From contig OMYF01000019.1 of NCBI GenBank assembly GCA_900315205.1, forward strand, positions 1 to 37,054: a stretch of DNA of 37,054 nucleotides. Direction: 5' to 3'. The stretch is from an uncultured Acidaminococcus sp. Its GTDB lineage: Bacteria > Bacillota > Negativicutes > Acidaminococcales > Acidaminococcaceae. Below are positions 1 to 8,709 of the stretch, piece by piece; within the stretch, counting starts at the first letter, position 1; each line of letters starts with the position of its first letter. Below the pieces are notes generated by a model. That model was not told the origin of the DNA. It did not search any database and saw only the letters and a program-made list of their open reading frames with translations. Position numbers and translations under genes: made by a program.

Positions 1-22
1 GTTAAGTTTTGTAGCAAAAACT

Positions 23-52
23 ATTTTAAGATGAAGGTCTTTCTTTTTGCAA
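23..52 (-). promoter_or_regulatory. Candidate promoter for a gene beyond the left edge
   Basis: On the minus strand TTGCAA (47-52) is followed after 18 nt by TAAAAT (23-28), with a predicted start near base 16. It points out of the window, downstream of the rpsO terminator. The gene it would serve is not visible; pnp often follows rpsO, but that is only inference. The match is moderate and lies in AT-rich DNA, so this is tentative. Confidence 0.3.
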
Positions 53-177
53 CTTTATAAGGGATTATTCATTCCACCGAGAACTATTTTACACTAAGAC
101 AGCACTGCCGTGCGGACCGGCGCAGCAGAGGCCCCGTGCAGCTGCCTGTTTTTCAGCCCTCTCAGCTTTGGGGTATG

Positions 178-205
178 AAAAAAGCTGCCGCAGAAACGGC
201 AGCTT
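178..205 (-). terminator. Rho-independent terminator of rpsO
   Basis: A perfect 9-bp stem (AAGCTGCCG / CGGCAGCTT) with a 6-nt loop begins 13 nt after the rpsO stop codon. On the minus strand it runs straight into six T. This closes the rpsO transcript. The remaining bases 1-177 hold no gene that I can recognise. Confidence 0.9.
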
Positions 206-218
206 CCCGATATCCGGA

Positions 219-485
219 TTATTTTCTGAGACCCAGTCTTTCCACGATGGATCTGTATCTTTCGATATTCTTTTTCATCAGGTAGTTCAGGAGACCACGG
301 CGCTGGCCGACCATTTTCAGCAGGCCGCGGCGGGAATGATGGTCCTTCTTGTTATTCTTCAGATGTTCGGTCAGATAGTTGATCCGTTCGGTCAGGATTG
401 CGATCTGAACTTCAGGGGACCCCGTGTCCGCTTCGTTGATGCGATAGGTTTCAATCAGTTCTTTCTTTCTTGCAGGCGTTAACAT
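219..485 (-). CDS. rpsO: 30S ribosomal protein S15
   Basis: S15 is a primary 16S rRNA binding protein of the small subunit that nucleates platform assembly. The 88-residue product is the normal family length (about 89). It carries the typical N-terminus [11 protein letters not shown], the TGSPEVQIA segment near residues 20-30, a [19 protein letters not shown] core and a [18 protein letters not shown]-terminus. The frame is open further upstream, but an ideal AGGAGGA (494-500) precedes the ATG at 485 and the extra 24 residues do not resemble S15, so the short start is chosen. The gene is monocistronic: it has its own promoter (593-621), a structured leader (518-557) and a terminator (178-205). 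S15 autoregulation through its leader is known in other bacteria; here it is inferred. Confidence 0.97.
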   Translation of the reverse strand: MLTPARKKELIETYRINEADTGSPEVQIAILTERINYLTEHLKNNKKDHHSRRGLLKMVGQRRGLLNYLMKKNIERYRSIVERLGLRK

Positions 486-517
486 TGTGAAATTCCTCCT
501 CGATACAATAAATGCCA

Positions 518-557
518 TTGACTGCAGCCGGCGTCGGAGATCGCCCGGCAGCGTCAA
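518..557 (-). promoter_or_regulatory. Structured rpsO leader hairpin, candidate S15 autoregulatory site
   Basis: Within the roughly 100-nt leader of rpsO, TTGAC at 553-557 pairs with GTCAA at 518-522. The stem continues with GC and GCCGG against CCGGC and GC, interrupted by one T-T mismatch and one bulged A. The hairpin ends about 17 nt upstream of the SD. Leader structures bound by S15 are known in several bacterial lineages and are not conserved in sequence, so the regulatory role is inference from position and structure. Confidence 0.45.
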
Positions 558-592
558 GGTTAATTTTTCGGGCCTTAGCAGGCTCGATGAGC

Positions 593-621
593 ATTATACC
601 ATAGCTGCAGCTTCTGCACAA
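593..621 (-). promoter_or_regulatory. rpsO promoter
   Basis: TTGTGC (616-621), a 17-nt spacer and a perfect TATAAT (593-598) lie on the minus strand between ribF and rpsO. The predicted transcription start is near 586, giving a leader of about 100 nt. Confidence 0.75.
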
Positions 622-671
622 CCACAAAATAGCAGCGGCCCGTGCCAGTCAGCCGGACAATGGCCTCTAAT

Positions 672-712
672 CTCCGCGGCGGCGTCCCGTCCAGCCGGCT
701 TCAGCCGCGGAG
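672..712 (-). other. Hairpin spanning the ribF stop codon
   Basis: A perfect 9-bp GC-rich stem (CTCCGCGGC / GCCGCGGAG) encloses the ribF stop codon in a 23-nt loop. No T-run follows, so it is not a classical terminator. It could protect the 3' end of the long rimP-ribF message, but this is conjecture. Confidence 0.4.
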
Positions 713-1618
713 GATCATATCCCGATCTTTCAGGAGTTGTGCCCGCAGTGCTTCCCCGGATTCGAATTTGCGTTCATCCCTCAGCCGGCGCAGGAAGCTC
801 ACTGCCAGACGCTCTCCGTACAGATTTCCATGAAAACCGATGAGGTGCGCCTCAAGCGTGACTTTTTCCCCGGAAAAGGTCGGATTGCTGCCGATGTTCA
901 CCATGGCCCGGTAGCCCTCGCCATCGACGGCAGTGCGTCCTTCATAGACACCGTTTCCGGGAATGGCCATATGGGCACCGGTCAGCGCCAGGTTCGCGGT
1001 CGGGAAACCAATGGTCCGGCCGCGCTGGAAACCGGACACGACCCTGCCCTTGAGCACGTAGGGCCGGCCGAGCATTTCCCGGGCAAGGGCCACATCGCCT
1101 TCGGCAATGGCCTGGCGGATCCGGGTACTGCTGACAACGGTCCCGTTCAGCATAAAAAGCGGACAGGACAGGATTTCCATTCCGTACTTTCCGCCTTCCG
1201 TATTCAGATACTGGACATTGCCGCGGCCGCCGGACCCGAAGCTGAAGTTCATGCCGATGCTGACAGCTTTGACGCCCAGATCCCGGAGAAGGACCAGAAA
1301 GCCTTCTGCCGACAGCTGGGAGAGCCGCTTCGTAAAGGGCACATTGATCAGGACATCGACGCCGAGTCCTGCCATGATGCGTTCCTTATCCTCGTTGAGG
1401 AGCAGTCGCCGGGGTTCCAGCTCCGGATTCAGCGTTGCCAGCGGATGGTTGCTGAAGGTAAAGACAAGCTTCTTCAGGCCGTGGCTTTCCGCATAGCGGC
1501 TGCTTACACCGATGACCCGCTGGTGGCCCAGATGGAGCCCGTCAAAGGTCCCCAGGGCCACAGCGGACGGTCCCGGCTTCTCCGTATACAGTTCTTCTAA
1601 TGCAGATATGATTCTCAT
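701..1618 (-). CDS. ribF: Bifunctional riboflavin kinase / FMN adenylyltransferase (FAD synthetase)
   Basis: Converts riboflavin to FMN and then FMN to FAD, supplying flavin cofactors in the cytosol. The 305-residue protein has the N-terminal nucleotidyltransferase domain with the GTFDGLHLGHQ motif (residues 23-33) and a second adenylyl-transfer motif SSTRIRQAI. The C-terminal riboflavin kinase domain starts around residue 185 with GRPYVLKGRV and the GFPTANL motif. Length is typical of the family (about 310). Its ATG overlaps the truB stop as ATGA, so it is translationally coupled as the last gene of the rimP-nusA-infB operon. The same truB-ribF-rpsO order is widespread in bacteria. The flavin-using FabK-like enzyme in this window would draw on its product. 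Confidence 0.96.
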   Translation of the reverse strand: MRIISALEELYTEKPGPSAVALGTFDGLHLGHQRVIGVSSRYAESHGLKKLVFTFSNHPLATLNPELEPRRLLLNEDKERIMAGLGVDVLINVPFTKRLSQLSAEGFLVLLRDLGVKAVSIGMNFSFGSGGRGNVQYLNTEGGKYGMEILSCPLFMLNGTVVSSTRIRQAIAEGDVALAREMLGRPYVLKGRVVSGFQRGRTIGFPTANLALTGAHMAIPGNGVYEGRTAVDGEGYRAMVNIGSNPTFSGEKVTLEAHLIGFHGNLYGERLAVSFLRRLRDERKFESGEALRAQLLKDRDMILRG

Positions 1619-2496
1619 GAGTCTCTGGATACTTCCGGTATAAAAATGATTTTATGAGCTCTCAGACGGCCTCCCTGCGCACGGGCAAGGCCGATCACGG
1701 GCCCGTCTGCCAGGGCGACGCAGTAAAGGGTCCCTTCTGTAAGACCGGGCAGCGTCGTCGCCACGCCCTGGGCGATGCGCCTGCCCTGGAGCGCATTTAC
1801 CGTAAGGCGGGGAAAGCCGGCAAGGATCGTTTCCACGGGCTCGCAGCAGCGTTCCGGATCCGCCCCGATTTCTTCAAGGGTATGGGCCGTCGCCAGAGTA
1901 AAGGCACCGGCCGAGGTCCGCAGCAGAAAGCTCATGGTCCCCTCCATGCCGAGCGCCGCAGCGATATCCTCGCACAGGGTCCGGATGAAGGTCCCCTTCG
2001 AACAGTCCACATCAAACAGCAGCTTCTGTCCGTCGTAGTCCACACGGCGCAGTCCGTAAATCGTGATGGGACGCGGCGCGCGTTCGACTTCGATGCCCTT
2101 GCGGGCAAGCTTGTAAAGTTTCTGGCCCTGGACACTGACAGCGGAATACATGGGAGGGATCTGGGTCCCGGCTCCGCGAAACGATGCCAGGACCTCTTCC
2201 AGTTCCGCATCCGGTACGGTGCGGACCGGTCCTTCGGCAATGACACTGCCTTCCAGATCCCCCGTATCCGTCCGGAGACCAAAAGTCAGTTCAGCCCGGT
2301 AAGACTTGCGTTCATGGGCCGCATACTCCAGGAAACGTGTCGCCGTCCCCGTAAAGACGGGCAGCACTCCGGATGCCATCGGGTCGAGCGTGCCGCCATG
2401 GCCGATTTTCTTCATATCAAGGAGTTTGCGCATGGCTCCCACCACATCGTGGCTCGTCATTCCGGGCGGTTTCAGTACATTGAAGATCCCGTCCAT
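1615..2496 (-). CDS. truB: tRNA pseudouridine-55 synthase
   Basis: Isomerises U55 to pseudouridine in the T-loop of tRNAs and acts as a tRNA folding chaperone. The 293-residue protein has the TruB start MDGIFNVLKPPGMTSHDVV and the catalytic segment GGTLDPMASGVLP with the nucleophile Asp38. YSAVSVQGQKLYKLAR and the CSKGTFIRTLCEDI motif follow. The C-terminal part (about residues 230-290) corresponds to a short PUA-like domain. The start overlaps the upstream nrnA stop by one base (TGATG), and the stop overlaps ribF by four bases. Both overlaps suggest coupled translation in the operon. Confidence 0.96.
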   Translation of the reverse strand: MDGIFNVLKPPGMTSHDVVGAMRKLLDMKKIGHGGTLDPMASGVLPVFTGTATRFLEYAAHERKSYRAELTFGLRTDTGDLEGSVIAEGPVRTVPDAELEEVLASFRGAGTQIPPMYSAVSVQGQKLYKLARKGIEVERAPRPITIYGLRRVDYDGQKLLFDVDCSKGTFIRTLCEDIAAALGMEGTMSFLLRTSAGAFTLATAHTLEEIGADPERCCEPVETILAGFPRLTVNALQGRRIAQGVATTLPGLTEGTLYCVALADGPVIGLARAQGGRLRAHKIIFIPEVSRDS

Positions 2497-3455
2497 CAGT
2501 CCACTTTCCTTACCGCTTCGACAAGCGCCGCGATGACCTGTTCCTTTGCTTCCGCAAGGGGCGCCCTGACGCTGCAGCCTGCGGCCCGGACGTGTCCGCC
2601 GCCGCCGAACTGCACTGCCACGGCGGCCACATCCGCCTTTTTGGAACGCATGCTGACCCGCGTCACCGCAGTTTCCACCTGCTTGAACATGACCGCCGCA
2701 TCCACGCCTTCGATATAGCGGGGATAATAGATGAAGCTGTCCGTTGCCACAGTGCTGTCATAGAGATCGTACCCGATTTCCATGGAAGCCACTTTGCCGT
2801 CCTCATAGAAGGTCAGGGTCGGCAGGACTTTGCGCAGAAGTTCCATCGTCGCCCGGGTCTTCGTTTCCAGGCGGTCCGAGATCTCTGCCGGCCTGATTCC
2901 GTGTCCCAGGAGATCAGCGCCTGCCCGCATGGCTTTGACAGTGGTATTGGCGTATTTAAAGTACCCGCAGTCCGTCACGATGGCCACATACAGGCACAGT
3001 GCCGTCCCGTCATCGATGGCGATACCGTTTGCCTGCAGCATGTCGTAGATGATTTCCCCTGTGGCACAGGCTTCCGGGTCAAGGAGCAGGTATTCGGCAT
3101 ACCGCGTATTGGAAATATGATGGTCGATATTGACCAGCGTTCCCCGGAGGGTTTTCTCACAAAGCCCCATGCGGTCTGCTGAGCTGGCATCGACCGAAAC
3201 GACGAGATCAAAATCCTGGAAAGCCTCCGCCTGAGGCCGCTCATACCCGCTGATGCCCGGCAGGAAATCCATATTTTCAGGCACATCGTCATCGACAAAA
3301 AGACGCACGGCCTTTCCCTGCCCCTGCAGCACCCGGGCAAGGCCCAGGCAGGCGCCGAGGGTATCTCCGTCAGGGCTGACATGGCTCACGAGGCCCAGCG
3401 ACCGGGCTCCCATCAGCATCTGCCACATGCCCTTCAGATCCAGTTCTTTACTCAT
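2496..3455 (-). CDS. nrnA: DHH/DHHA1 phosphoesterase, NrnA-type oligoribonuclease / pAp phosphatase
   Basis: Predicted to degrade 2-5 nt RNA fragments and to dephosphorylate 3',5'-adenosine bisphosphate, the role of NrnA in Firmicutes that lack Orn. The 319-residue protein shows the DHH-family metal ligands in order: H25, D29 and D31 in HVSPDGD; D90-region SVDAS; and D111-H112-H113 in NIDHHISNT. The DHHA1 substrate-binding motif GGGGHVRAAGC lies near residues 284-294. The position between rbfA and truB is the usual one for this gene in Firmicutes. It overlaps rbfA by 8 bp and truB by 1 bp. Substrate preference (nanoRNA, pAp or cyclic-dinucleotide products) cannot be told from sequence. Confidence 0.9.
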   Translation of the reverse strand: MSKELDLKGMWQMLMGARSLGLVSHVSPDGDTLGACLGLARVLQGQGKAVRLFVDDDVPENMDFLPGISGYERPQAEAFQDFDLVVSVDASSADRMGLCEKTLRGTLVNIDHHISNTRYAEYLLLDPEACATGEIIYDMLQANGIAIDDGTALCLYVAIVTDCGYFKYANTTVKAMRAGADLLGHGIRPAEISDRLETKTRATMELLRKVLPTLTFYEDGKVASMEIGYDLYDSTVATDSFIYYPRYIEGVDAAVMFKQVETAVTRVSMRSKKADVAAVAVQFGGGGHVRAAGCSVRAPLAEAKEQVIAALVEAVRKVD

Positions 3456-3807
3456 GATGGGCTTCTTTCTCTTTGATATCCCGCAGCAGGGATTCGATAT
3501 GGGCGCTGTATTCCATGGACGTGTCCTTATGGAAACTCAGGACAGGAGCCACCCGCAGGTCGATGCGGCGGGCGATTTCACTGCGGAAAAAGCCCAAAGC
3601 GCTCTGCAGGCCCTTCCAGGCCTGTGCCTGCTGCTCTTCCGTCCCGTAAAGGCTCACGTAGATCTTGGCGTAGGAAAGGTCATTGCTGACCTCCACGCCC
3701 GTCACAGTAACAAATTTCACCCGCGGATCCTTGACATCGCGGATCAGCATGGTGCTCATTTCCTGTTTGATCAGTGCCTGTAATTTTTCTGCACGCAGTT
3801 TTCCCAT
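3448..3807 (-). CDS. rbfA: Ribosome-binding factor A
   Basis: A KH-like cold-shock factor that binds the 30S subunit near helix 1 and the 3' end of 16S rRNA during late maturation. The 119-residue product has the family pattern KLQALIKQEMSTMLIRDVKDPR, then VTVTGVEVSNDLSYAKIYVS, and the RIDLRVAPVLSFHKDTSMEYSAHI-type C-terminus (residues about 80-105, split here only for description). The SD AAGGAG overlaps the infB stop codon, so translation is probably coupled to IF-2. The stop lies 8 bp inside nrnA. Confidence 0.96.
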   Translation of the reverse strand: MGKLRAEKLQALIKQEMSTMLIRDVKDPRVKFVTVTGVEVSNDLSYAKIYVSLYGTEEQQAQAWKGLQSALGFFRSEIARRIDLRVAPVLSFHKDTSMEYSAHIESLLRDIKEKEAHHE

Positions 3808-3816
3808 TCTAACTCC

Positions 3817-6489
3817 TTATTCGGCAGCGACTTCTTCCATGACATAGACTTCGAGCTGATCCCCTTCACGGATATCCCGATAATCCTGCAGGGTCAGACC
3901 GCATTCATAGCTGGCTGCCACTTCTTTGACATCGTCCTTGAAACGGCGCAGGGAATCCAGTTCGCCTTCGTGGATGACGATGCCGTCACGGATGAGGCGG
4001 ACTTTCGCCGTCCGGGTAATCTTTCCGTCCTTCACATAAGCACCGGCGATCAGTGCCTTGTTGATGGGAATGACTTTACGGATTTCCACATGGCCGATGA
4101 CCTTTTCCTTGAATTTCGGTGCCAGCATGCCTTTGATGGCTGCCTGCACGTCGTTCAGGGCATCGTAGATCACGCGGTAGGTCCGGATATCGACCTTTTC
4201 CGTGTCCGCAGCTTTCCGGGCGTTCGCGTCCGGACGCACATTGAAGCCGATGATGAGGGCGTTGGAAGCACTGGCCAGCATAACATCGGATTCGTTGATC
4301 GTGCCGACACCGGAATGCACGACGACGACCTTGACTTCGCTGTTCTTGATATTGGTCAGGGCCTGGTTCAGGGCTTCGATGGTACCCTGGACATCGGCTT
4401 TGACCACGATGTTCAGTTCTTTCATTTCGCCTTCCTGGATGCGGTTGAAGATATCATCCAGGGATACCTTGGCTTTCTTCTGTTCTTCCATCTTGGCCTT
4501 GGCCAGGCGTTTTTCCGCAATGGACCGGCAAAGATGCTCATCCAGCGCGTCCATGCTGTCGCCGGCTTCCGGGACATCATTCAGACCCAGCACTTCGACA
4601 GGCGTCGAAGGCAGCGCCTTCTTGACTTTTTCACCCCGGTCATTGACCATGGCGCGGACTTTGCCGTAGGTCGTGCCGCAGAGGATGGAGTCACCGATAT
4701 GCAGCGTCCCTCTGTCGATGAGGACGGTCGCCACGGGGCCGCGGCCCTTATCCAGCTTGGCTTCGATGATCGTGCCGTGAGCCGGCAGTTTCGGGTTGGC
4801 CTTCAGTTCCAGCATGTCCGCCACGAGAAGGATCATTTCCAGAAGGTCGGAAATCCCTGTCTTCTGCCGGGCTGAAACGGGGACCATGATGGTATCGCCG
4901 CCCCAGGCTTCCGGGATCAGACCGTGTTCAGAAAGCTGCTGCATGACGAAGTCGGGGTTCGCCCCTTCCTTGTCGATCTTGTTGATGGCTACGATGATGG
5001 GCACTTTTGCCGCCCGGGCATGGTTGATGGCCTCGAGAGTCTGAGGCATCACACCATCATCGGCAGCGACGACGAGGACCGCGATATCCGTGACCTGGGC
5101 CCCGCGGGCACGCATGGCCGTAAATGCTTCATGGCCCGGCGTATCGAGGAAGACGATGGGATGGCCCTGGCAGATGACACGGTAGGCACCGATATGCTGC
5201 GTGATGCCGCCGGCTTCACGGGCCGTGACATTGGTCTTGCGGATGGCATCCAGCAGGGACGTCTTGCCGTGGTCGACGTGGCCCATGACGGTCACGACGG
5301 GCGGTCTCGGCACGCGCAGGGCAGGATCATCTTCCACTTCGGGGACTTCCGTCGGATCTTCTTCAGGAGGCGGTTCCTTGATTTCACAGTCGAATTCGAG
5401 TCCGACCAGTTCCGCCGTCTCGTGATCGATTTCCTGGTTGATTGTCACCATCTTGCCCAGCATAAAGAGTTTTTTGATGATTTCGTTCACATCACGGCCA
5501 AGCAGTCTGGCAAATTCCTTGACACTGATGCTCTCGCCCACCTCGACACTGCTGGGTCTCACGATTTCTGTCTTCTTCTGCATGGCTGTGGAGTTCTGAT
5601 TCTGTTTCCTGTTCTTATGATTCTTTACCATATGATCCGCGCTGTGAGTCTGACGAGTCTCACGGCTTGCGTAAGAACCCTTGATTTTCTCTTTTTTATC
5701 CTTGCGGGCAAAATTATTGCCGTGTTTGCCCATATCCTTTCCCGCATGGGCGCTGTTCATGCCCACCGGGGATTCCGTACGGCCATTGTGCTGGCCGTTT
5801 TTCCGCGTCTGTGCGTCGCCATGCGCGCTGCCGCCGCGGTTATTATTGCTGTTGCGGCGGAAATTAGCATGACCGGAGCCGTTTCCCTGGCCCTGTACAT
5901 TCATCCGGTCGCCGCTGCGATTGAAGCTGCTGCCGCGGCCGTCGCTGCGGCGGGCATTGTCCCTGCCCTCACTGCGGGTACCGCTGCCGCGGCCATCCCG
6001 GTTCTCTCGGCGGGGATTCCTGGAATCCCGGCCGTCCTGGCGGTCGCGGCTGTCTCCGCGGACGTTATTTCCCGTAAAGGAGCCATTATGGCTGCCATGC
6101 CTGTCATGGCTGCGGCTTTGCTGGCCGTCGCCGGGCCGGCCGCTGCGGGTCTCCTGGCGGGAATCCGGTTTCTGCGTTGTCCTGTCCGCAGCTTCAGTGG
6201 CTGCTGCGGAAGCCTTGTGTGCGGGCGCAGTATGCACAGAGGCCGCTGCCTTCTCACCGCTTTTTTCCGGGGCAGCCGGTGTCTTCCTGGACTGGGTTTC
6301 GGGACGGGGCGCTTTCGGAGCTTCGGTCTTTTTGCCCGAAAGCTCCTTCAGCACGAGCTCGCGCATGCTTTCATCCACCGAATTCAGGCTGCTCTTCACG
6401 GCGACCTTGTGTTTCTGCAGGACGTTCATGACATCCTTGATATCTCTGTTCGCTTCTTTGGCAATTTCATATATTCTAAATTTTGTCAT
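3817..6489 (-). CDS. infB: Translation initiation factor IF-2
   Basis: GTPase that delivers fMet-tRNA to the 30S subunit and promotes subunit joining. The 890-residue protein begins with the IF2_N helical domain ([12 protein letters not shown], residues 1-50). A very long hydrophilic linker (about 52-300) rich in Arg, Gly, Asp, Asn and Ser follows, then a second IF2_N-like segment (about 315-370). The G domain has GHVDHGKT (403-410), DTPGHE (449-454) and NKID (503-506). Domains II, III and C2 complete the protein. The longest open frame starts at a GTG two codons earlier, but GGAGGT (6496-6501) touches that GTG and sits 6 nt from the ATG at 6489, so the ATG is chosen. The linker is unusual for its length and RG/RD/N content. 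Confidence 0.97.
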   Translation of the reverse strand: MTKFRIYEIAKEANRDIKDVMNVLQKHKVAVKSSLNSVDESMRELVLKELSGKKTEAPKAPRPETQSRKTPAAPEKSGEKAAASVHTAPAHKASAAATEAADRTTQKPDSRQETRSGRPGDGQQSRSHDRHGSHNGSFTGNNVRGDSRDRQDGRDSRNPRRENRDGRGSGTRSEGRDNARRSDGRGSSFNRSGDRMNVQGQGNGSGHANFRRNSNNNRGGSAHGDAQTRKNGQHNGRTESPVGMNSAHAGKDMGKHGNNFARKDKKEKIKGSYASRETRQTHSADHMVKNHKNRKQNQNSTAMQKKTEIVRPSSVEVGESISVKEFARLLGRDVNEIIKKLFMLGKMVTINQEIDHETAELVGLEFDCEIKEPPPEEDPTEVPEVEDDPALRVPRPPVVTVMGHVDHGKTSLLDAIRKTNVTAREAGGITQHIGAYRVICQGHPIVFLDTPGHEAFTAMRARGAQVTDIAVLVVAADDGVMPQTLEAINHARAAKVPIIVAINKIDKEGANPDFVMQQLSEHGLIPEAWGGDTIMVPVSARQKTGISDLLEMILLVADMLELKANPKLPAHGTIIEAKLDKGRGPVATVLIDRGTLHIGDSILCGTTYGKVRAMVNDRGEKVKKALPSTPVEVLGLNDVPEAGDSMDALDEHLCRSIAEKRLAKAKMEEQKKAKVSLDDIFNRIQEGEMKELNIVVKADVQGTIEALNQALTNIKNSEVKVVVVHSGVGTINESDVMLASASNALIIGFNVRPDANARKAADTEKVDIRTYRVIYDALNDVQAAIKGMLAPKFKEKVIGHVEIRKVIPINKALIAGAYVKDGKITRTAKVRLIRDGIVIHEGELDSLRRFKDDVKEVAASYECGLTLQDYRDIREGDQLEVYVMEEVAAE

Positions 6490-6508
6490 CCGCACACCTC
6501 CAATTGGC

Positions 6509-6802
6509 TTACATCATCAGCTGTAAAAAGTGATGATCCAGCACCACGACAGCTGCCCGGGGCGCCCGGCCAACCGCTTGTCCCATCTCTGCCATGGGAA
6601 GGCCTAGTCTGAGGGGGACGCCATAGCGGCGGCACAGCCCTTCCAGCCTTTCCCTGGTCCGGTCGGACACATCCGGGGCCATAAGTACCAGACAGCCCTG
6701 TCCTTTTTTCAGGGCATCTTCCACACCCTGGTCGCCCGAAGCGAGTTTGCCGGCTTTCTGAGCCAGCCCCAGGGCAAAATACAATTCACGTTCACTCTTC
6801 AT
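6509..6802 (-). CDS. ylxQ: YlxQ, L7Ae/L30e-family K-turn RNA-binding protein
   Basis: A 97-residue L7Ae-like protein. It begins with [31 protein letters not shown], the family's N-terminal helix and RNA-contact region, and continues with [17 protein letters not shown] and the YGVPLRLG strand-loop. Homologues in Bacillus bind kink-turn RNA in vitro; the cellular role is not settled, but ribosome biogenesis is likely from context. The gene lies between ylxR and infB, its standard position, and overlaps ylxR by 11 bp. The short C-terminus ends in a hydrophobic FLQLMM. Confidence 0.9.
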   Translation of the reverse strand: MKSERELYFALGLAQKAGKLASGDQGVEDALKKGQGCLVLMAPDVSDRTRERLEGLCRRYGVPLRLGLPMAEMGQAVGRAPRAAVVVLDHHFLQLMM

Positions 6803-7061
6803 GAGAAAGCTCCGTCAGCAGTGCATCCTTCGTCTCCGGCGGGACCGGGACCTGCAGGGCCCGTTCCAGGCTCCTGGAATGGATTGCCCTGCTGATGCAT
6901 TCCGGATCGGGGCAGACATACGCGCCCCGGCCGGCCAGCTTGCCGCTCCGGTCAAGGGCAATGGTCCCGTCCGGACGGCGTACGATACGGATCAGTTCTT
7001 TCTTGGATTTTGTCTGTCCGCAGCCGATGCAGGTCCGCTGCGGGATTTTCTTCGTCTTCAT
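6792..7061 (-). CDS. ylxR: YlxR / RnpM, small nucleic-acid-binding protein (DUF448)
   Basis: An 89-residue basic protein with the family start IPQRTCIGCGQTKSKKELIRIVR. A CxxC pair (C11, C14) is followed by LDRSGKLAGRGAYVCPDPEC with a second cysteine pair (C50, C55 region). Homologues have been reported to modulate RNase P and to act on transcription; either role is inferred here. The gene is the usual bridge between nusA and ylxQ. Its ATG overlaps the nusA stop as ATGA, and its stop lies inside ylxQ. Confidence 0.93.
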   Translation of the reverse strand: MKTKKIPQRTCIGCGQTKSKKELIRIVRRPDGTIALDRSGKLAGRGAYVCPDPECISRAIHSRSLERALQVPVPPETKDALLTELSHEE

Positions 7062-8131
7062 TCTGCGTCACCGCTGCCATCAGCCTCAGGCTGTTCACCG
7101 GCTGCCTGGGACTCGCTCTTGATATCGATCTTCCAGCCCGTCAGTTTAGCCGCAAGGCGGGCATTCTGTCCCTCCTTGCCGATGGCGAGGGAAAGCTGGA
7201 AATCCGGCACGATCACGCGGCAGATCTTTTTATCCCTGTCAGCGACCGCTTTGTCGACTTTGGCAGGGGAAAGCGCATTGGCCACATATTCTTCCGGATC
7301 TTCGCTGTATTTCACGATATCGACTTTTTCACCATGGAGTTCGTCCACGACAGTCTGGACGCGGATCCCCTTCGGGCCGACGCAGGCTCCGACAGGATCG
7401 ACGTTCGGATTCGTGCTGTGGACGGCAATCTTGGACCGCATGCCCGGCTCACGGGCAACGCTGTCGATCACGACGGTGCCGTCCTGGATCTCGGAGACTT
7501 CCAGCTCGAACAGCCGTTTCAGGAGCCCCGGATGCGTCCGGGAAAGGATGATCTGAGGACCTTTTGTCGTCTTCTTGACTTCCACCACATAACACTTCAG
7601 ACGCTGATGATAATCGTATTTTTCATTGGGGATCTGCTCATTCGGGAGCAGGGTCCCTTCCGCACTGCCGAGGTCGATGAATACATTTTTGCCCTCGATG
7701 CGCTGCACCGTGCCGGTAACGATATCGTTCTCCCGGTCGGAATAGCGTGCATAGACCATGCCCCGTTCCGCTTCGCGGATGCGCTGTACAATGACCTGCT
7801 TGGCATTCTGAGCAGCGATGCGGCCGAAATTCTTCGGCGTGATTTCTTCTTCCATAACATCGCCGGCCTCATAATGATCATTGATCTTGCGGGCTTCCTC
7901 CAGAGAAATCTCGGTCTGGGGATTCGTGACTTCCTCCACGATGGTCTTGCGGGAGAACACCTTGATTTCGCCGTTGGCCTTATCCATGGAGACACGGACA
8001 TTCTGGGCCGAGCCGAAATTTTTCTTGTACGCAGTGATGAGCGCTTCTTCCACAGCGCTGTAGAGGACGTCGACGGAGATCCCTTTCTCCTTCCCCAGCT
8101 GCGCAATGGCCTTCACGAAATCTGCATTCAC
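7058..8131 (-). CDS. nusA: Transcription elongation/termination factor NusA
   Basis: Binds RNA polymerase and promotes pausing and hairpin-dependent termination. The 357-residue protein has the N-terminal RNAP-binding domain (MNADFVKAIAQLGKEKGI, residues 1-125), an S1 domain (about 130-200, with GTVQRIEGKNVFIDLG) and two KH domains (about 200-340). Typical KH segments are DPVGACVGPKGIRVQTVVDEL and LSLAIGKEGQNARLAAKLTGW (read here in shorter pieces of 10-20). The C-terminal acidic repeats of the proteobacterial form are absent, as is usual in Firmicutes. The start codon is GTG, with AAGGAGG 9 nt upstream. An attenuator-like hairpin in the operon leader (8652-8682) suggests that NusA represses its own operon. 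Confidence 0.96.
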   Translation of the reverse strand: MNADFVKAIAQLGKEKGISVDVLYSAVEEALITAYKKNFGSAQNVRVSMDKANGEIKVFSRKTIVEEVTNPQTEISLEEARKINDHYEAGDVMEEEITPKNFGRIAAQNAKQVIVQRIREAERGMVYARYSDRENDIVTGTVQRIEGKNVFIDLGSAEGTLLPNEQIPNEKYDYHQRLKCYVVEVKKTTKGPQIILSRTHPGLLKRLFELEVSEIQDGTVVIDSVAREPGMRSKIAVHSTNPNVDPVGACVGPKGIRVQTVVDELHGEKVDIVKYSEDPEEYVANALSPAKVDKAVADRDKKICRVIVPDFQLSLAIGKEGQNARLAAKLTGWKIDIKSESQAAGEQPEADGSGDAE

Positions 8132-8155
8132 TTTTTATTTCCTCCTTATTCCTTC

Positions 8156-8620
8156 CTAAAAATCCAGATGAGGACGCACCGACGCAATCAATTTCCTGTC
8201 GATGGTCAGCTTCCTGTTCCTGAAATCCTTGACTACGAGAAAGGCAGGGTCGTGGGAAACGAGCACCAGACCGGTCCAGTTCTTCTTTCCCTCATAGGGC
8301 GCATAAAAGACCAGATCCACCTTCTGCCCGTAATGGTCCGTAAAATCCTTGTCCTTTTTCAGGGGACGGTCGATTCCGGGCGAAGAAACTTCCAGATAGT
8401 ATTTTTCCTTGATGAAATCCCCGGCATCCAGTGCCTTTTCCAGTTCACTGCTGACTGCCGAACAATCGTCGATATCAATGCCGCCTTCCTTGTCGATGTA
8501 GACGCGCAGGTACCAGTCCCGTTCCCGCACATACTCCACATCCACAAGTTCCACGCCGCAAGCTTCCGCAATCGGCCGGGCCAGCTCAGCCACTTTTTCC
8601 ACGATCATTTTTTTGTCCAT
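8156..8620 (-). CDS. rimP: Ribosome maturation factor RimP
   Basis: Assists 30S assembly by binding S12 and shaping the central pseudoknot region. The 154-residue protein has the N-terminal domain MIVEKVAELARPIAEACG, the signature VELVDVEYVRERDWYLRVYI (residues about 25-44), DIDDCSAVSSELEKALDA and YLEVSSPGIDRPLKK. A C-terminal SH3-like domain completes it. An in-frame GTG lies three codons upstream (8629). The ATG at 8620 is preferred because AGGTG sits 6 nt before it. The gene opens the nusA-infB operon and is led by a strong promoter and a hairpin. Confidence 0.93.
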   Translation of the reverse strand: MDKKMIVEKVAELARPIAEACGVELVDVEYVRERDWYLRVYIDKEGGIDIDDCSAVSSELEKALDAGDFIKEKYYLEVSSPGIDRPLKKDKDFTDHYGQKVDLVFYAPYEGKKNWTGLVLVSHDPAFLVVKDFRNRKLTIDRKLIASVRPHLDF

Positions 8621-8651
8621 AGCGGGCACCTGTCTCTCTTTCCCTGTAAGT

Positions 8652-8682
8652 AAACGAAAGAGCGGGTATAAATACCCACTCT
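8652..8682 (-). promoter_or_regulatory. Attenuator hairpin in the rimP-nusA leader (likely NusA-responsive)
   Basis: A 10-bp stem AGAGTGGGTA / TACCCGCTCT with a 4-nt loop lies about 20 nt after the predicted transcription start. It is followed by TTCGTTTA, a weak interrupted U-tract. An early hairpin with a poor U-tract upstream of rimP(ylxS)-nusA matches the NusA-dependent autoregulatory terminators described in Firmicutes. It lies downstream of the operon promoter, so it cannot be the polC terminator alone. Confidence 0.7.
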
Positions 8683-8709
8683 CTAAGGTCTGCCTCAGTT
8701 TTCTGTAAC

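Noticed and set aside
19..91. Repeated AACTATTTTA at 19-28 and 82-91
   Set aside because: Ten bases in AT-rich DNA can recur by chance; the second copy has no matching -35 box.
4924..6612. Plus-strand open frame of 562 codons with Ala/Val-rich stretches opposite infB
   Set aside because: It mirrors the Arg/Gly/Asp-rich IF-2 linker; the hydrophobic runs are the complement of low-complexity codons. No SD.
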